NCBI RefSeq assembly: GCF_963678635.1
Contig: NC_087070.1
Span: 49,519,467 to 49,583,466, forward strand
Direction of reading: 5' to 3'
DNA from: Symsagittifera roscoffensis
Lineage: Eukaryota > Xenacoelomorpha > Acoela > Convolutidae
Length of the DNA stretch: 64,000 bases
Below are positions 1 through 10,857 of this stretch, one piece after another. The stretch's first letter is position 1. Each line of letters opens with the position of its first letter. The notes beneath the pieces are model-generated. The model made no database searches, was not told the origin of the DNA, and saw only the letters and a program-made list of their open reading frames with translations. Position numbers and translations under genes: made by a program.

Positions 1-57
1 GGGGGGAGAGGGGTTGGGGAAATTGGAAAAGAGTAGGATTTTGTGTGTTTTTAATAG

Positions 58-249
58 GAAAGTGTACATGGCAAGACCCAATTCAAAGGACCAGGTTGAG
101 ACCCTGGCACTGTGGGCGAAGAGCAAGGGCGTTCCCAAGGACATCAATGGGGTGTGGCTGGGCTACATCAAACAAGTTCTGGTTCTGCAGGCAGAACAGA
201 ACAATAATGTGCCAGAGGAGAGAATCCACTTGAGACGAACCGGTTTCGG
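58..249 (+). CDS. C-type lectin-like domain gene, internal exon (third from last)
   Basis: This exon encodes the middle of a C-type lectin-like domain (CTLD), a fold used by secreted and membrane proteins for sugar or protein binding. It starts after an acceptor (tttttaatag, AG at 56-57) and ends before a donor (GTAATC at 250). It contributes one base, 63 codons and two bases. The peptide includes ARPNSKDQVETLALWAK and the CTLD core signature VWLGYIK, which corresponds to the usual WIGL block. A polar, Gln/Asn-rich stretch follows (AEQNNNVPEERI). The two leftover bases (gg) join the first base of the exon at 10705 to give an in-frame Gly. GC content is well above the flanks. The gene's 5' exons, including any signal peptide and the first CTLD cysteine, lie outside the window. 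The family call rests on motifs across three phase-compatible exons. Confidence 0.8.
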
Positions 250-2634
250 GTAATCGCCCTCTTATTTTACCCATCTAAACTTCACATTAGGAGAGAATAA
301 AACTAGGTATTTTTGACCAGTTGCGCACGCATGAATTCTTCCAGTTTTTAGGTCGACAAAGTTGATTTTTTAACCTCGTTGATACATGAAACACACAAAA
401 AAAATTTTGAGAAAAGTTTGACTAACACAATGTAGAAATAACTATTTTTTTTTCGAAAGTTATTTTGCCGATAGAAGCAAGAGCGGTACAATCGCCATCT
501 TATATAATTTTCATCCTTCGATTTCATCCAAAGTTCGCCCTTCAGGAAAAACTGAAATATAGGAGCTTTTACTTCAAACTATAAAAAATTAGTTGAGAAA
601 CTTCAAAAACAAAAAAAAATTAATCAGAAAGAGTCATCTCCGTTTTTGCAGCAGACTAGAATACCGGAAACTTTCTTTTTTCATAGTTGTTTCGGCTCTT
701 TTTCGTTTCCCCCCCCCCCCTCCCCACCTCACACGACCACTATTTTTATGGTGTAACGAGTAAGTAGTTTTACAAGGTTAATTATGAAGACTAAATATGT
801 TTGACCCAGCCTAATTAGTCCACATGCCAATTTTCATAACGATCGGACAATGAGAACAGTAACTTTACTAGAAAAAAATTGCTGGTGGAGGGTAAAAGGA
901 AAAAGAGCCGTTGTTTCATGTGTTAAATGGAAGAACCCGTCACGTTACGATGTAAATTAAATGTGGAGTGATAGTGGAAAAGAGCCCGGAACTCTCAAAA
1001 GCAAAATTCAACTATTCAATTTAAGAGTTTTAACAATCACGTGCATTTTGGATATTAGCTAGGTTGAAAAAATCTGTCAAGTTCATCATACGAGGCTATT
1101 TATCAGGATTGATCACAATTCTTATTTAGCTGATCTTCAAAAAAGTTCAACTGAAGATTTATAGAGAAAAACTTGTCTGTTTGTGTAGAAAAATTTGATA
1201 AAAACTCAAATTTCAGTATCATAAGATAGAAAGATAATAACCATGGGAAGAAATAACAAAACTTGCGAAAAGAAAATTTTGGGTGGTTTAAAAAACAATT
1301 TTAAGCTTTTTATGAATTTCATGGACCTCCAAAATATTTGTTAAGAGCTTTAAAACTGTATTTAAAATTTCTAGAAAAAGTTTTGAACACAATTAATTTT
1401 CCCTGAACACGTTTAAGTAGATATGAAATGAGAGATTTTTTGTAGAATAAACAACCGGGGTTTCTAGAAAAACAGTAATTTTTGCCAAAAAGTATGGTCT
1501 GCTGATCTTTGAAATTAAGGAGATCTCATAGATGATATTTATTTTTATTTTCAAACTTTTTGAAAAAAAAAAACGTATTTCTTCAATGCAATAACAGTTT
1601 TTTTAGCACTTAGCATTAGCGACAAAAATACGGCTTTACTCACGGTAATACGGAGTATTCTCTCAGTTTACTCAGAGGCAAAGAAATATCAAAAACCTCT
1701 TACAAAGTGAAAAATGTGTTTAAATGATATTGCTTGTTAGGCAAAAACTTTCAAAGTAGCATTTTAATTTTTTTGTAGATTTATCAATTCAAAAAAGTTG
1801 GTTCAGATACTTTGAAGGGTAATCAGACTTACGAAGAATCCACCATATTTTCTCACTACATTTTCAGGTATCTGCAGTAGCTGTTTCTCAAAAATTCCAT
1901 TTGAATATATAAAAAAAATTTTTTTCAAATTGTTTCATATGAGATTGTTTCATACATCAATTTGAAGTTAGAAAATGCAATGAAAAAAACTGGTACCACG
2001 CATTAGCTATCCCACCTTGGACAAATAACCAGCCGTATCAGCCAAATACTGTCAAAAATTTTTCTTCCGAATCATTCAAATGAGCATAAGTGAAACTAAG
2101 TTCCAAAAAACGACAAAGTCTGTTGAATAAAATAAAACCATTACGAAAAGATGGGAAATTCTCGCAAAACAACGAACAAAAATGCCAAATTGGTTTTTTG
2201 TGCTACCAAAACAAAACAAAATCAAGTACAATATCATTTTAAATTTGTGCACTGAATCCAATTTTTTCACATTGAAAAAAGACACAACTGGTCTGAAATA
2301 ATAACAAATGTCCAAAACATAATATTTTCGAATTTCAGATCAAAAACAAGACAGACCATTAGTGTCTGGGCAGAACCCTGAATGTTCCGAGGGTATTTTT
2401 ATTTTCGGAAATTGAATTTGCATCAAAATATTGGTAAGTAGGTGAAGAATGAAGCGACAATGACTTTTTGATTAAAAACTTTTTGAGGATCCTTTCTCAT
2501 ATGCAAAATGATTTACTTGAATAGCTCAAATTGAATTAATCTTTGAGCTGGATTCTTTCGCCGCAATGGCAGGGCGCTTGTCATCTATCCGAATATCTCA
2601 GCCATCTTAAGTTATTCATGTTACTAAACATTTA
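250..2634. other. Intron sequence of the CTLD gene, no gene seen
   Basis: AT-rich intron DNA with short homopolymers and no supported gene. A C-run lies near 711-720. A short piece at about 2366-2400 (gggcagaaccctgaatgttc) resembles the end of the GTTCCGAC repeat family found complete at 42001, 45259 and 57271. Confidence 0.5.
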
Positions 2635-2875
2635 TGTTGGGCCTTGAAGGCCAATAATATGTGGTGACATTCGCAAACCACTGAAGCTGTTGAGACCTCA
2701 CGCAAATAGCGAGAGGTCTGTCTACAAACTGTAACATTAAGAACGAGTTGACAATAAACCTTAACCCGCCGTGTTTTTATACAATCGAGTACAATTGACA
2801 CCCATTGATTAAATACTCCAAAGAGATTACACCAAGAGATGCGAGATTTGAGCGGGAAGAGGATACAATTATAAC
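2635..2875 (+). repeat. Left LTR of the old Ty3/gypsy element
   Basis: Starts tgttgggcc and ends ataaca, giving TG...CA termini. It shares blocks with the right copy: gaagctgtt, gcgagaggt, aacgagttgaca, caattgacaccc and gatactcca-like sequence. It is followed at once by the primer-binding site tggcgcagcaag. An ATG is formed across the LTR/primer-site junction (2875-2877), the same arrangement as in the 18.4 kb element. Confidence 0.75.
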
Positions 2876-2959
2876 ATGGCGCAGCAAGAATACAACCCAA
2901 AGACTCTGTCAAAATTTAGGCTGTTTTAGCTTAAACACACGACAGAAACACCAGTAAAA

Positions 2960-3790
2960 TTGTCAAAATGGGTTGCAGGATTACAAATGGCGGTGTTTGC
3001 CGAAGAAAGTATCGACATTTGGGAGTTACTGCGTCAGAGACCCCTGACGCCACACCGACCGCCTTCAACCATCCTCGAAGACCAGGCGAAAGCACAAAAG
3101 AGAGACAGTAAGTGCAGAAACCAGGATAAGATAAAACACACGAGAACGAGAGACAACTAATAGATAGTTAAAAGACAACTAAGGAATACGATGCGGAACA
3201 ATTCCAACGGGATGATGCAGAGATATGCGCAAAAAGACAATGTCGACCAGGTATTTGTGAATGGCGCTGGAAAATACACTCGCCACAGAAAATATCAATG
3301 CACTTGACCTATACATTTTGATCTGTAGAGTATAGAAAAAGGATTAATCCTTGGAACAATTCCACGCGGAACTGGTGCAGTTGCACTAATAATCAGATTG
3401 CGGTGAAAGAGAAGATGATGGAGTGAGGGATATTTTAATGCGCATATGCTTAAGGGAAAAAGTCACGGAAGAACTCTTAGCAGAAACTAGACACCACAAG
3501 AGGTACATGAGTACACGATCAACCAAGAAAAAACGAATAGAGCATAACAAAACGAAAAAAAATTGCAATCAAGGACAATCAGCTCCTCGGAAATCACAAT
3601 AGCAACATGCAAGAACCAGTTAGGTTCATAATCCAACAGCGAAACAAGCCAACGTTCGGCACGGGGCAGTGGACGAGGAAAAACCCCAGGTTCTCAAAAC
3701 AGAAAGCAAAACCAACAGGGTCATCAACTACCATGTTGTAGCCATCAACTACAAGCACTGCTGCATATTCGGTAAAACTTGTTCAGCAGT
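2960..3790 (+). pseudogene. gag remnant of the old LTR element
   Basis: The frame beginning at 2960 encodes a stretch (SKWVAGLQMAVFAEESIDIW) resembling the N-terminal gag region of related Ty3/gypsy elements, which also carry a W..W..Q....I/F pattern. The frame is then lost. Around 3600-3760 a Gln/Asn/Lys/Arg-rich stretch precedes Cys- and His-containing codons where the nucleocapsid would be expected. No intact zinc knuckle is visible. It is non-functional because of multiple stops and frame changes. Confidence 0.55.
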
Positions 3791-4129
3791 TTATCTTTAA
3801 AAAAGCCCCACAAAAGTCAAAATTTATTTAAATTGCATCAGAAGGGAACTTTTACAAAAACTTGCTGGACAACAGTTGTCAACTACGTCGAAAAACGAGA
3901 AAAAACATGCAGAATTACAACAAGACCAGCTTGAGGACAACATAGACTCTGTTGCATTCGCAAAATTCACGACCATAAGCTGGCGGAAGACCATACAACA
4001 AAACAAATATACAATCATGACTAGCAACGTAGAATTCAACTCAAAAAAGCAGTAGTGAATACAGAACATACAGAAGCAAAGTGCAAGAAAATCAATACAT
4101 GGTTGGGTTGCACTAAATCTGAAGAATTA

Positions 4130-5000
4130 AGTACTATTCATACTGCATTTGACTCCTCACGCTTTACCGTAACGGGAAGTTGACTCGGCGGGCTGTTCTA
4201 AATTGAGTCCTTCCGCGCTGTAAAAAATTGGGCTCCGCCGGATACATGCTAATGCGCGATATCTTACGGCAATGCGGTTATGTTTTAGGCAACTTAGGAC
4301 TGCGTCATGGGACTCAGTTTTTTATTTTAGGCGGAAATTAAAAAGGTTAAATTATTCGAAACGGTTGACATCCCACTCTGATTGGGTTAAATTGATGAAA
4401 CATTCGGTGTAAAATATCTGCCTGAAAGTCGAGAAAACTAAGCAGCCCTGTAAAATGAACATTCCCATTGAAAAATTTTTGACCTTCCCCCGGAGTGAAA
4501 TATTGCAAAACAAAAACTGCAACGTCGGAAATTTAAGAATGAAAAACAGAGTGGATGGTTTTGACAAAATAATTGAGCTAACTTGGTGAGTATTTGTTAT
4601 CTTTGTTTTACGATCTCCCACTTTTGGCCTCGTTATTTCAAATGATGATTTTTTTCCTTAATTCCAATCAATTCAAAGGTTAGGAATTGTTTTCTGTTTC
4701 CCCATTTCAAAAAATGATTGTTATCTTATTCAAAAGCAATTAGGTGACTAAAATAGCTGATTCAATGCCAATTTTAACCGATGAAATTTTTATCCTTCAC
4801 CGACAAATTAGTGGGGGGGGGGGGGGATACTTTTTCATTATCAATTTCAAACGATGACTTTTTTCTCATTTCTAAAAAAATTAGTGGCTAAAATTGATTT
4901 CTCATTCCCCATTCCAATCGATAAATGTTTTTTCATTCCAAAAAAATTTAGTGGCTAAAAAAAACTCACGGTGGTATATTGAAAGCTATGGTACCAAACT
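4130..5000. repeat. Insertion block with degenerate short tandem repeats
   Basis: At 4140-4330 there is an unusually GC-rich, CpG-containing patch (gactcggcgggc, ccttccgcgctg, gggctccgccgg) of unknown origin. At about 4645-4970 a degenerate unit of roughly 80-110 bp recurs, with the shared phrases aaattagtggctaaaa and caatttcaaacgatga. A G-run lies at about 4812-4826. The block separates the gag and protease remnants of the old LTR element, so it probably inserted or expanded after integration. Confidence 0.45.
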
Positions 5001-5330
5001 GACCATTTTCTGGTTCAAGGCGGCCACTGACTTCTAACCACACTCTTCTAAGCAAATAAATCCAAAAACTAGGGCAACAAAAAGAATAAAATGAGAAAAA
5101 ATAAGCAAAAAAAAAATGATTAGAGATAGATAATTAAGCAAGTGAAACAGTAAATTAGATTTACAAATTCGGCACTAACTATTGATGTTTGAAGCCAGCA
5201 TTGCTCACGAAAAGGAGCGCACAAACCACATAATGAAGACGCAGCCCATTAAATCGCATGCTACAAGGGAGTCAACATCGAACGCCTGAAGATTGGTCAT
5301 AGCGATTGTAACGGGATAGAGGACAATGTA

Positions 5331-5416
5331 GTCAGTACCACTCATGAGGGTAGATGACAAACGAGCAAGTATAGTCAGTACCACTCATGAGGGTAGATGA
5401 CAAACGAGCAAGTATA
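5331..5416 (+). repeat. Exact 43-bp tandem duplication in the protease remnant
   Basis: Two adjacent copies of a 43-bp unit start at 5331 and 5374, with a few bases of a third. The unit contains gatgacaaacgagcaagtat, matching the VDDKRASI-coding part of the protease-RT segment in the 18.4 kb element. It is a local duplication after decay, not a functional feature. Confidence 0.85.
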
Positions 5417-5451
5417 GTCAGACAAAAAACTCACAGAAAATTGGCATCAAT

Positions 5452-7071
5452 TTGCAACAAGAAAATTTAAAACACTATGTGGTACTAAGCATTGAATCAG
5501 AGAATGAGTCCGACCAAAATATGGCAATTTTGGACAAGATGACAAAACAATATGGTCCAAACAAAAATTTAAAAAAAACAAATGTACAACAAATGGTTAG
5601 AAGGGTAATCAATCACTTACAGGAGAGAGAAGAACAAAAAATCAGCCCTTTCATGGACCAGGAAAAATGAAAAAAAATCATAAGAAACAGTGATAAATAA
5701 ACTGTTAGCTCAGTTGTAGCTACCTTGGAAAACGATCGATCGGTCATTTTGGCACTGGATTCAAACCAGATCAACAAATGCTTTCATTTCAGATGCCAAA
5801 CTTTGAAACATTGCCGGACAATATTTCAAACTTTGACAATTAGGATACTTGGACCGTAAAAACTTTTTTTCGACGATGGACATAAGATACGCATACACAC
5901 AAGCAATTTTGTTAAACCAGAGAAAAATGCAACTTTGATCTGGTTCGGAGCAAAGCCAAGAGATTATATCAGTTGCTAACGGGAATTAACGGAGTGATGA
6001 ATATGCCGAACTTCAAAAATCAATCGATCTTACGCTAACAATGGGTAAATACTAGTGATGACAAAAAAAATTTCCTAAAAAGAGGTGGTCCTCAAATTCT
6101 TATTGAATCTTCAAGAAACAGAGAACCTGGCTAAATACTGACGTATGTACCAAATTGCGTGAAAACAAGTCAAAAGGTTGAGGTTTACCGTCATTGCAAA
6201 AAAGATTTGACTAAAATTAAAGAAAACCAAAACGGTGGAAAAACTAAACTCCCAAAAAACTTACAACAATTGAAAATTTCATAGGATCAATACACCAACT
6301 GTTCTTATTTGCCATAACCTGACCGCAAAAACAACCGCATTAGACCACTACTGAAACACTACCAGAAAAACACTACCAGAATGTCTAGAAAGCCACAAAA
6401 AAAATTAGTAACCGATGTTACAGAAAACAGTATTTTTGCTCAAAGTTTCGATACCAGGCTTGTATGCGATGGACAGACATCATGACTACGAGCGGCATTG
6501 GAACGATACTTCCTGAAACCTGAAGGATGGGTATAAGTATCGAATGCATCAATTCTTTTGAACTCACATGAGGAGAAAACTAAACGAACATGCTTGAGCT
6601 ATTAAGAGTAATTTGGTCGGTGAAATACTTTGAATACTACCGTTACGGTTAAGCATACACAATATTTACCGGTCATGAAGCCCTTTTAAGTGCATTGAAC
6701 GAGTCGGAAATGACGAAAACAGATCAATCGATTCTAACAAGAAAGATTGGTAGATTATTACCCTTCATTTCCGATATCAAACATCTAGAAGTTAAAAAAT
6801 GGGACTGATTGACTTATTATCAAGAAATCCAGTCCGCGCGGCGCTAACAGCCAGCAATTATTATAAAGAAAGTGTACAGAAGTTGCTAAGATCAAAAACA
6901 GAAAACTTAGACAACATATTGCTCAGCGGACTAGCCAATAGGAATCAAGCACCAAAGTGTTTAAATGACAGTCAAAAAGAACGCCGTACACAAATTGACT
7001 CCGTTCTAAACTTGCATTCGGAAACATTACTGTCAGAATTTGCTGACAAAATTCACATTATGAAAAACTAA
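5452..7071 (+). pseudogene. pol remnant (RT to RNase H) of the old LTR element
   Basis: From about 5702 one frame encodes an RT-like beginning ending in LALDSNQINK. This parallels LAMDSKQINK in the younger element. At about 5870-5900 another frame reads STMDIRYAYTQ, the first catalytic block of Ty3/gypsy RT. At about 6440-6830 RNase H pieces follow: TRLVCDGQ, then YFEYYRYG, then TGHEALLSALNES, and finally MGLIDLLSRNPV, the usual end of the RNase H/connection region. The 90-codon frame at 6799-7071 continues into the tether. Several frames are needed to follow this, so the gene is dead. I did not find the second catalytic (DD) block or an integrase. Confidence 0.75.
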
Positions 7072-7166
7072 AAGAATGAGTCAAAATAGGAAAATCATTT
7101 CTTTCTTATCATGGAACGATAAAAATTGAAGAATAACACACCCAATAAACAGGCGGCGAAGCGTCC

Positions 7167-8990
7167 ATGAACGGACAACAAAGTACCCATCACACTTTCA
7201 ACCAGGAAACAGTAAGTAGGAACAGGAAAAAAGTTAAAATCACCAAAAGAGTGGGAACACAAAAACAACAGCGCTCAAACATTCACATAGTCACAAACAT
7301 TCGAAACACAAATACTGGAAATACAGAAGAGGAATCCGGATCGATCTTGAGATAAATTGTCCCAAAGAAGCCCTCTTGAAATGGACACACACCAACTGGT
7401 CTTAGCCATAGACAAGGAGTTAGTACCACCAAAAGAGCACAATCCAGGGCGCTTGACAGAGGAGGAGGACGCATCACTTGGTCGGAAAAAGCTGAACAAA
7501 AGGTTTGAACATAAGTTCACAAAAGTGAGGACACAGAAGAATATAACCTGAGACCACTGGTGCCCGAGTCGAGATTTTTCACCTAATTTGAAGCAAGATT
7601 TGAGCGGTTTGAGCGGTTTTTTTAGACAATACGCTCAAAATCTTGCTTCAAAATGAGCGGTTTGAGCGGTTTTTGAACGGTTTTATCTAAAAAAAAAACC
7701 GCTCAAACCGCTCAAATCTTGCTGAAAAACCGCTCAAACCGCTCATATCTTGAGCGGTTTTTGAGCGGGATCTCGACCCGGGTGCATTTCTTGAAAGAGC
7801 GGGACTGAGAATATTGTGTGCGCCACCGTTTTGTGTCCGCGTTTTGTGTCCGCGACAGTTTTTTGAACATAAATGGATGAATGGTTAACCCAAATCACCT
7901 GCGAGACACAGTGCTGGAAAATATTTATACTTTGAATGCGTCAAGCTGCAAGGACTGCCGAGAACAAGACAAAAATCTAGAGAGATCTCAAATCACATAG
8001 GATCAAAGACACAATAAAAACTATCGGTCCGAGCATGAAGTGCAAATAGAAGCAGAGCTTCAAAAAACAATTATCCAGAAAAGGTCAATCCAGATGATGA
8101 CTAGCAAGAGAGTTAAGAAATGGAAAACCCGGCAGAGGCACTGACTTATCCAATATTCGTCGAGACACCAGAAGGGGAGTTAGAAAGAACAAAAACCACA
8201 GAGCCAGCAACAGAACAGTAATTGGAACAGGGCACCAATAAAACAACTGAAAAAATACAAATAGACGCCGCGAAAAGAAACCAACTGCGACAGGGTACCC
8301 AATAAAGAAGGGAGCAACAAAGAGAAGAAGACAAGTGGAATGGAACAACAAACAGTTGTCGAGAAACAAGCCCAGCTGCAGAGAAGACAACATCCAAAGT
8401 GGGCTTGCGGCATCCCGAAACCTAAAAGAAGGGTCAAATTCAACGTACAAGAGTCTTCAACAACAGACTCCGGGATAACATCAACATCGGAGAACTTGGC
8501 AGTACTGGAACCTTCGTTTCGCAAAAAGCAAGATTTCAAGTAGACGCCACCCCAGCAAGAACGTCGACAAGAACAAGGACTGGAACCCTGGCCTCAAAAA
8601 TTGGTAGCCCTGAAACAATCATGACTGTAGAAAAAGAAAACAAGAAGACCCTAGCACAACGCAGAACAAAATGGGCGAACGGATAAATCTGATATGGAGG
8701 CCTGCCTGAAATTTTCGAAAAACTGAAACGGGAGAAAACTAAACCGGAGATCGAAAGAGCTATTGAATACGTCAAGATATCCTAGCGAATCCAGCGGGCA
8801 GGAAACGGCACTAATAGCCAATCAAATCCAGTTGAAGAGCCCAGAAGACCAACAAGAAAGAAACAAGAAAGAGTCACCAGAGACCAGGCCAAACCACGGG
8901 GACCCTGACAAATTAGAAGGCGAAAAAATTGACAACAAGGAAAAGGAATTTAATCCAAAAAAAAGATCAAAGAGAGAAGAAAAGAAGTGA
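7167..8990 (+). pseudogene. 3' coding remnant of the old LTR element (pol tail-like)
   Basis: Short open stretches at 7167-7355, 7357-7551, 8340-8543 and 8763-8990 are rich in Gln, Glu, Lys, Arg, Ser and Pro, like the low-complexity C-terminal pol tail of the element at 18417. One run is GNTEEESGSILR; another is ESSGQETALIANQ. No catalytic motif is present. The region is interrupted by the foldback at 7561-7785. Assignment is by position and composition only. Confidence 0.4.
7561..7785. mobile_element. Foldback element built from GAGCGGTTT motifs
   Basis: The ends are imperfect inverted repeats: tgcccgagtcgagat on the left and atctcgacccgggtgca on the right. The interior repeats gagcggttt several times, then its reverse complement aaaccgctc several times, so the single strand can fold almost end to end. 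A nested pair (gaagcaagattt / aaatcttgcttc) lies at 7590-7651. No clear target duplication was seen. It lies within the decayed LTR element. Confidence 0.7.
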
Positions 8991-9058
8991 ATGAAGGAGG
9001 AGTATGACTCCTTATTTAAAATTGTTTGAAACTCAATTTAATGAGGAGCGGCCAGAGT

Positions 9059-9171
9059 ATGTCAGTGGATTAAAGTTTTTTGTCAACTCGTTGTTAAGGT
9101 TAGAAATCGAAGACAAATCGAAGAAGTTAAACGTTGAGCAACATCATTTACTTAGGATGGCTTATGCATAA
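9059..9171 (-). repeat. Inverted partial LTR copy, left arm of a foldback
   Basis: Bases 9059-9117 are the reverse complement of 9323-9381 with one mismatch over 59 bp. Bases 9123-9171 are the exact reverse complement of 9197-9245 over 49 bp. The loop is 25 bp (9172-9196). The left arm lacks about 77 bp present in the right arm (9246-9322), so this is an LTR fragment inverted next to the right LTR with a deletion. Confidence 0.85.
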
Positions 9172-9239
9172 AAATGTATAGATAACACACACATTCTTAT
9201 GCATAAGCCATCCTAAGTAAATGATGTTGCTCAACGTTT

Positions 9240-9472
9240 AACTTCGGCCTTGAATGCCATTTAATGAGGAGTCATTTGCGTCTCCAGTGAAGCTGTTATG
9301 ACTTCATGTAATAAGCGAGAGGTTTGTCTTCGCTTTCTAACCTTAACAACGAGTTGACAAAAAACTTTAATCCACTGACATCGGGTGCAATTGACACCAA
9401 TTGGGTAGATACTCCATGAGGAGAACAACTAGAGTCTCAAGATGCAAGCTAGCTTTAGTTAAAAGTGTAACA
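9240..9472 (+). repeat. Right LTR of the old Ty3/gypsy element
   Basis: Homologous to 2635-2875: cggccttgaatgcc, gtgaagctgtt, gcgagaggtttgtct, aacgagttgaca, caattgacaccaattggg and gatactccatgag recur in the same order. It ends gtgtaaca. The left boundary is blurred by the foldback arm that runs into it. Confidence 0.7.
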
Positions 9473-10144
9473 TCGCTATTGAAAATAAGCCACAGTTGGA
9501 CCAATTTAATTTAAAAAATTGAGCTGAAAACCTCAGTATTTATGAAAGTGAATTAAAAAAAATCCTAGTTGAATTGTCGAAACTTGACTGATGAAATAAC
9601 CACTCCGAGCACAATTTCTTTGGAAGTCGGAATAATTCTGCTGAGACAAACTACCGACAAACTAATTGATTTCAGTCAAATAAAAAGACAGGAAAACAAG
9701 ACTGTGCTATTTGTTAAGTACAAATTGATATTTTTGCATATTGAAAAGATTTAAATAGATCAAACGGCATGCCTCAGTTCAATTTGCAATGAGTTCTAAA
9801 ACGGATTAAAACTCCTACACGTTAATATCACGAGCCCTAATTATCCCAAATTGGTCAAATTGGCAACATTTGAACCCCATAACGTTACGAGAAATGATCA
9901 CAGGTTAAATATATATAAATTTTAAAATTTGAGCTCAGGTCAACAGTAAATTTTAAACGATATTAAAAAAACCAGACCAAAGTTGCTATTTAAAAAGTCA
10001 AAAATTATCGGTTGAGAAAACCAACCGAGAAAAATTTTCCGTCATTTTCTTCGAAATAATAATAAACATTGGATCTCAGCTCATTTTTGACTTCTGCTTT
10101 GTTCAAACTTTTTGGGATTCACGGAAATTTCTATGGAATTTAGA
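9473..10144. other. Intron stretch with a fragment of the GTTCCGAC family
   Basis: No gene seen. Positions about 9825-10045 match the interior of the repeats at 42001 and 57271 (attatcccaaattggtcaaa, atgatcacaggt, tttgagctcaggtcaaca) but lack clear termini. Confidence 0.55.
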
Positions 10145-10566
10145 CAGGGGCGGATCTAGGATTTTCTCGAAGGGGGGATTTTCAAAAAATTTTCTAAATT
10201 TTTGACGATCATTTTTTAGGTCGACCAAATTGGTTTTTCGAGCTCTCCCAAAGCACTGTTTTGCCCCTATTTTGCCAAAAGTTTTTGCGCCGCAGGCAAA
10301 TTTTTGAAAAAACAGTCAAAAAAGCGGTTTTTGGGCACTTTTTGAAAAATTTGGACAAAAAAAAATAGCGTTTTTTTTTGGCGCGCGCTCCCCCTCAAAG
10401 TTAGTATATATTGGCGCCAAAGGCGCCTTTAGAAAAAATTTAGGGTCGGTCGGCCAAAATGGATTTCTGAAAAAGTATCAAAGGGGGACCCGTTGGGTCG
10501 GCAAGGGGTCGAATCCCTGAGAAAGGGTGGCGTCCACCTCCGCCCCCCCCCCAAAATCCGCCCCTG
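10145..10566 (+). mobile_element. hAT-type MITE (CAGGGG family), complete copy with 8-bp TSD
   Basis: The ends are cagggg cggatct and aaatccgcccctg, short terminal inverted repeats. The flanks are an exact 8-bp duplication, aatttaga, at 10137-10144 and 10567-10574. An 8-bp duplication and CAGGGG ends are typical of the hAT superfamily. The element has no coding capacity. A C-run precedes the right terminus. It sits 138 bp upstream of CTLD exon 10705-10857, inside the intron. Confidence 0.9.
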
Positions 10567-10704
10567 AATTTAGATCATTTACAATGCACAACATAGCTTG
10601 TCTTGGAAGTTATCTGGATTCCATAGACATTTCCCTGCTTCCCATAAATTGTTTGAGTTTGTTAATGCTTGATGTTTATCAAGATTTTTTTTGAAACTTT
10701 CCAG

Positions 10705-10857
10705 ATACTTTGGGGACTATGTGACCTCTCTGCCAATTGCAGAGGATATTTGGCGCAGGGGCCAGCCAAACGACCAGCCCCTTCTGGAGGAGACCTGTGT
10801 TGCCAAGAAGAAACTGCACGCGCGATCTGCGAGGATGAGGGGCGTCGACACATTCAG
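10705..10857 (+). CDS. C-type lectin-like domain gene, penultimate exon
   Basis: The acceptor is aaactttccag (AG at 10703-10704) and the donor is GTCGGG at 10858. The exon carries one base, 50 codons and two bases, so both junctions keep frame with the neighbouring exons. The peptide contains the second CTLD landmark IWRRGQPND, where sugar-binding members have an EPN or QPD loop. It is followed by EETCV, the conserved cysteine after that loop. It then runs to RMRGVDTF, which aligns with the WND position. Here the loop is QPN and WND reads GVD, so the calcium-site residues are only partly kept. Canonical calcium-dependent sugar binding is therefore doubtful (inference). The donor abuts a G-run of about 17 bases. 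Confidence 0.85.

Larger units (their letters stand above)
2635..9472 (+). mobile_element. Old, decayed Ty3/gypsy-type LTR retrotransposon in the CTLD intron
   Basis: Two related LTR copies (2635-2875 and about 9240-9472) bracket remnants of gag, protease, reverse transcriptase and RNase H in the usual order. The primer-binding site directly after the left LTR reads tggcgcagc, as in the younger element at 18417. Reading frames are broken every few dozen codons, and I saw no integrase core. Later insertions and rearrangements include the foldback at 7561-7785, a 43-bp duplication at 5331-5416, a repeat-rich block at 4130-5000 and inverted LTR sequence at 9059-9171. Flanks attta (left) and tcgct (right) do not match, so no target duplication survives. 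The element lies in the sense orientation within the first visible CTLD intron. Confidence 0.8.

Noticed and set aside
5703-5767. tRNA-like A box (tagctcagttgtagc) and B box (ggattcaaacc)
   Set aside because: No acceptor or anticodon stems form, and the bases encode the start of the decayed reverse transcriptase (…LALDSNQINK) in register with the retroelement.
8085-8543. 120-codon open frames on the - strand
   Set aside because: Antisense to the low-complexity pol-tail remnant of the old LTR element; hydrophobic composition is the mirror of Lys/Gln/Glu codons.
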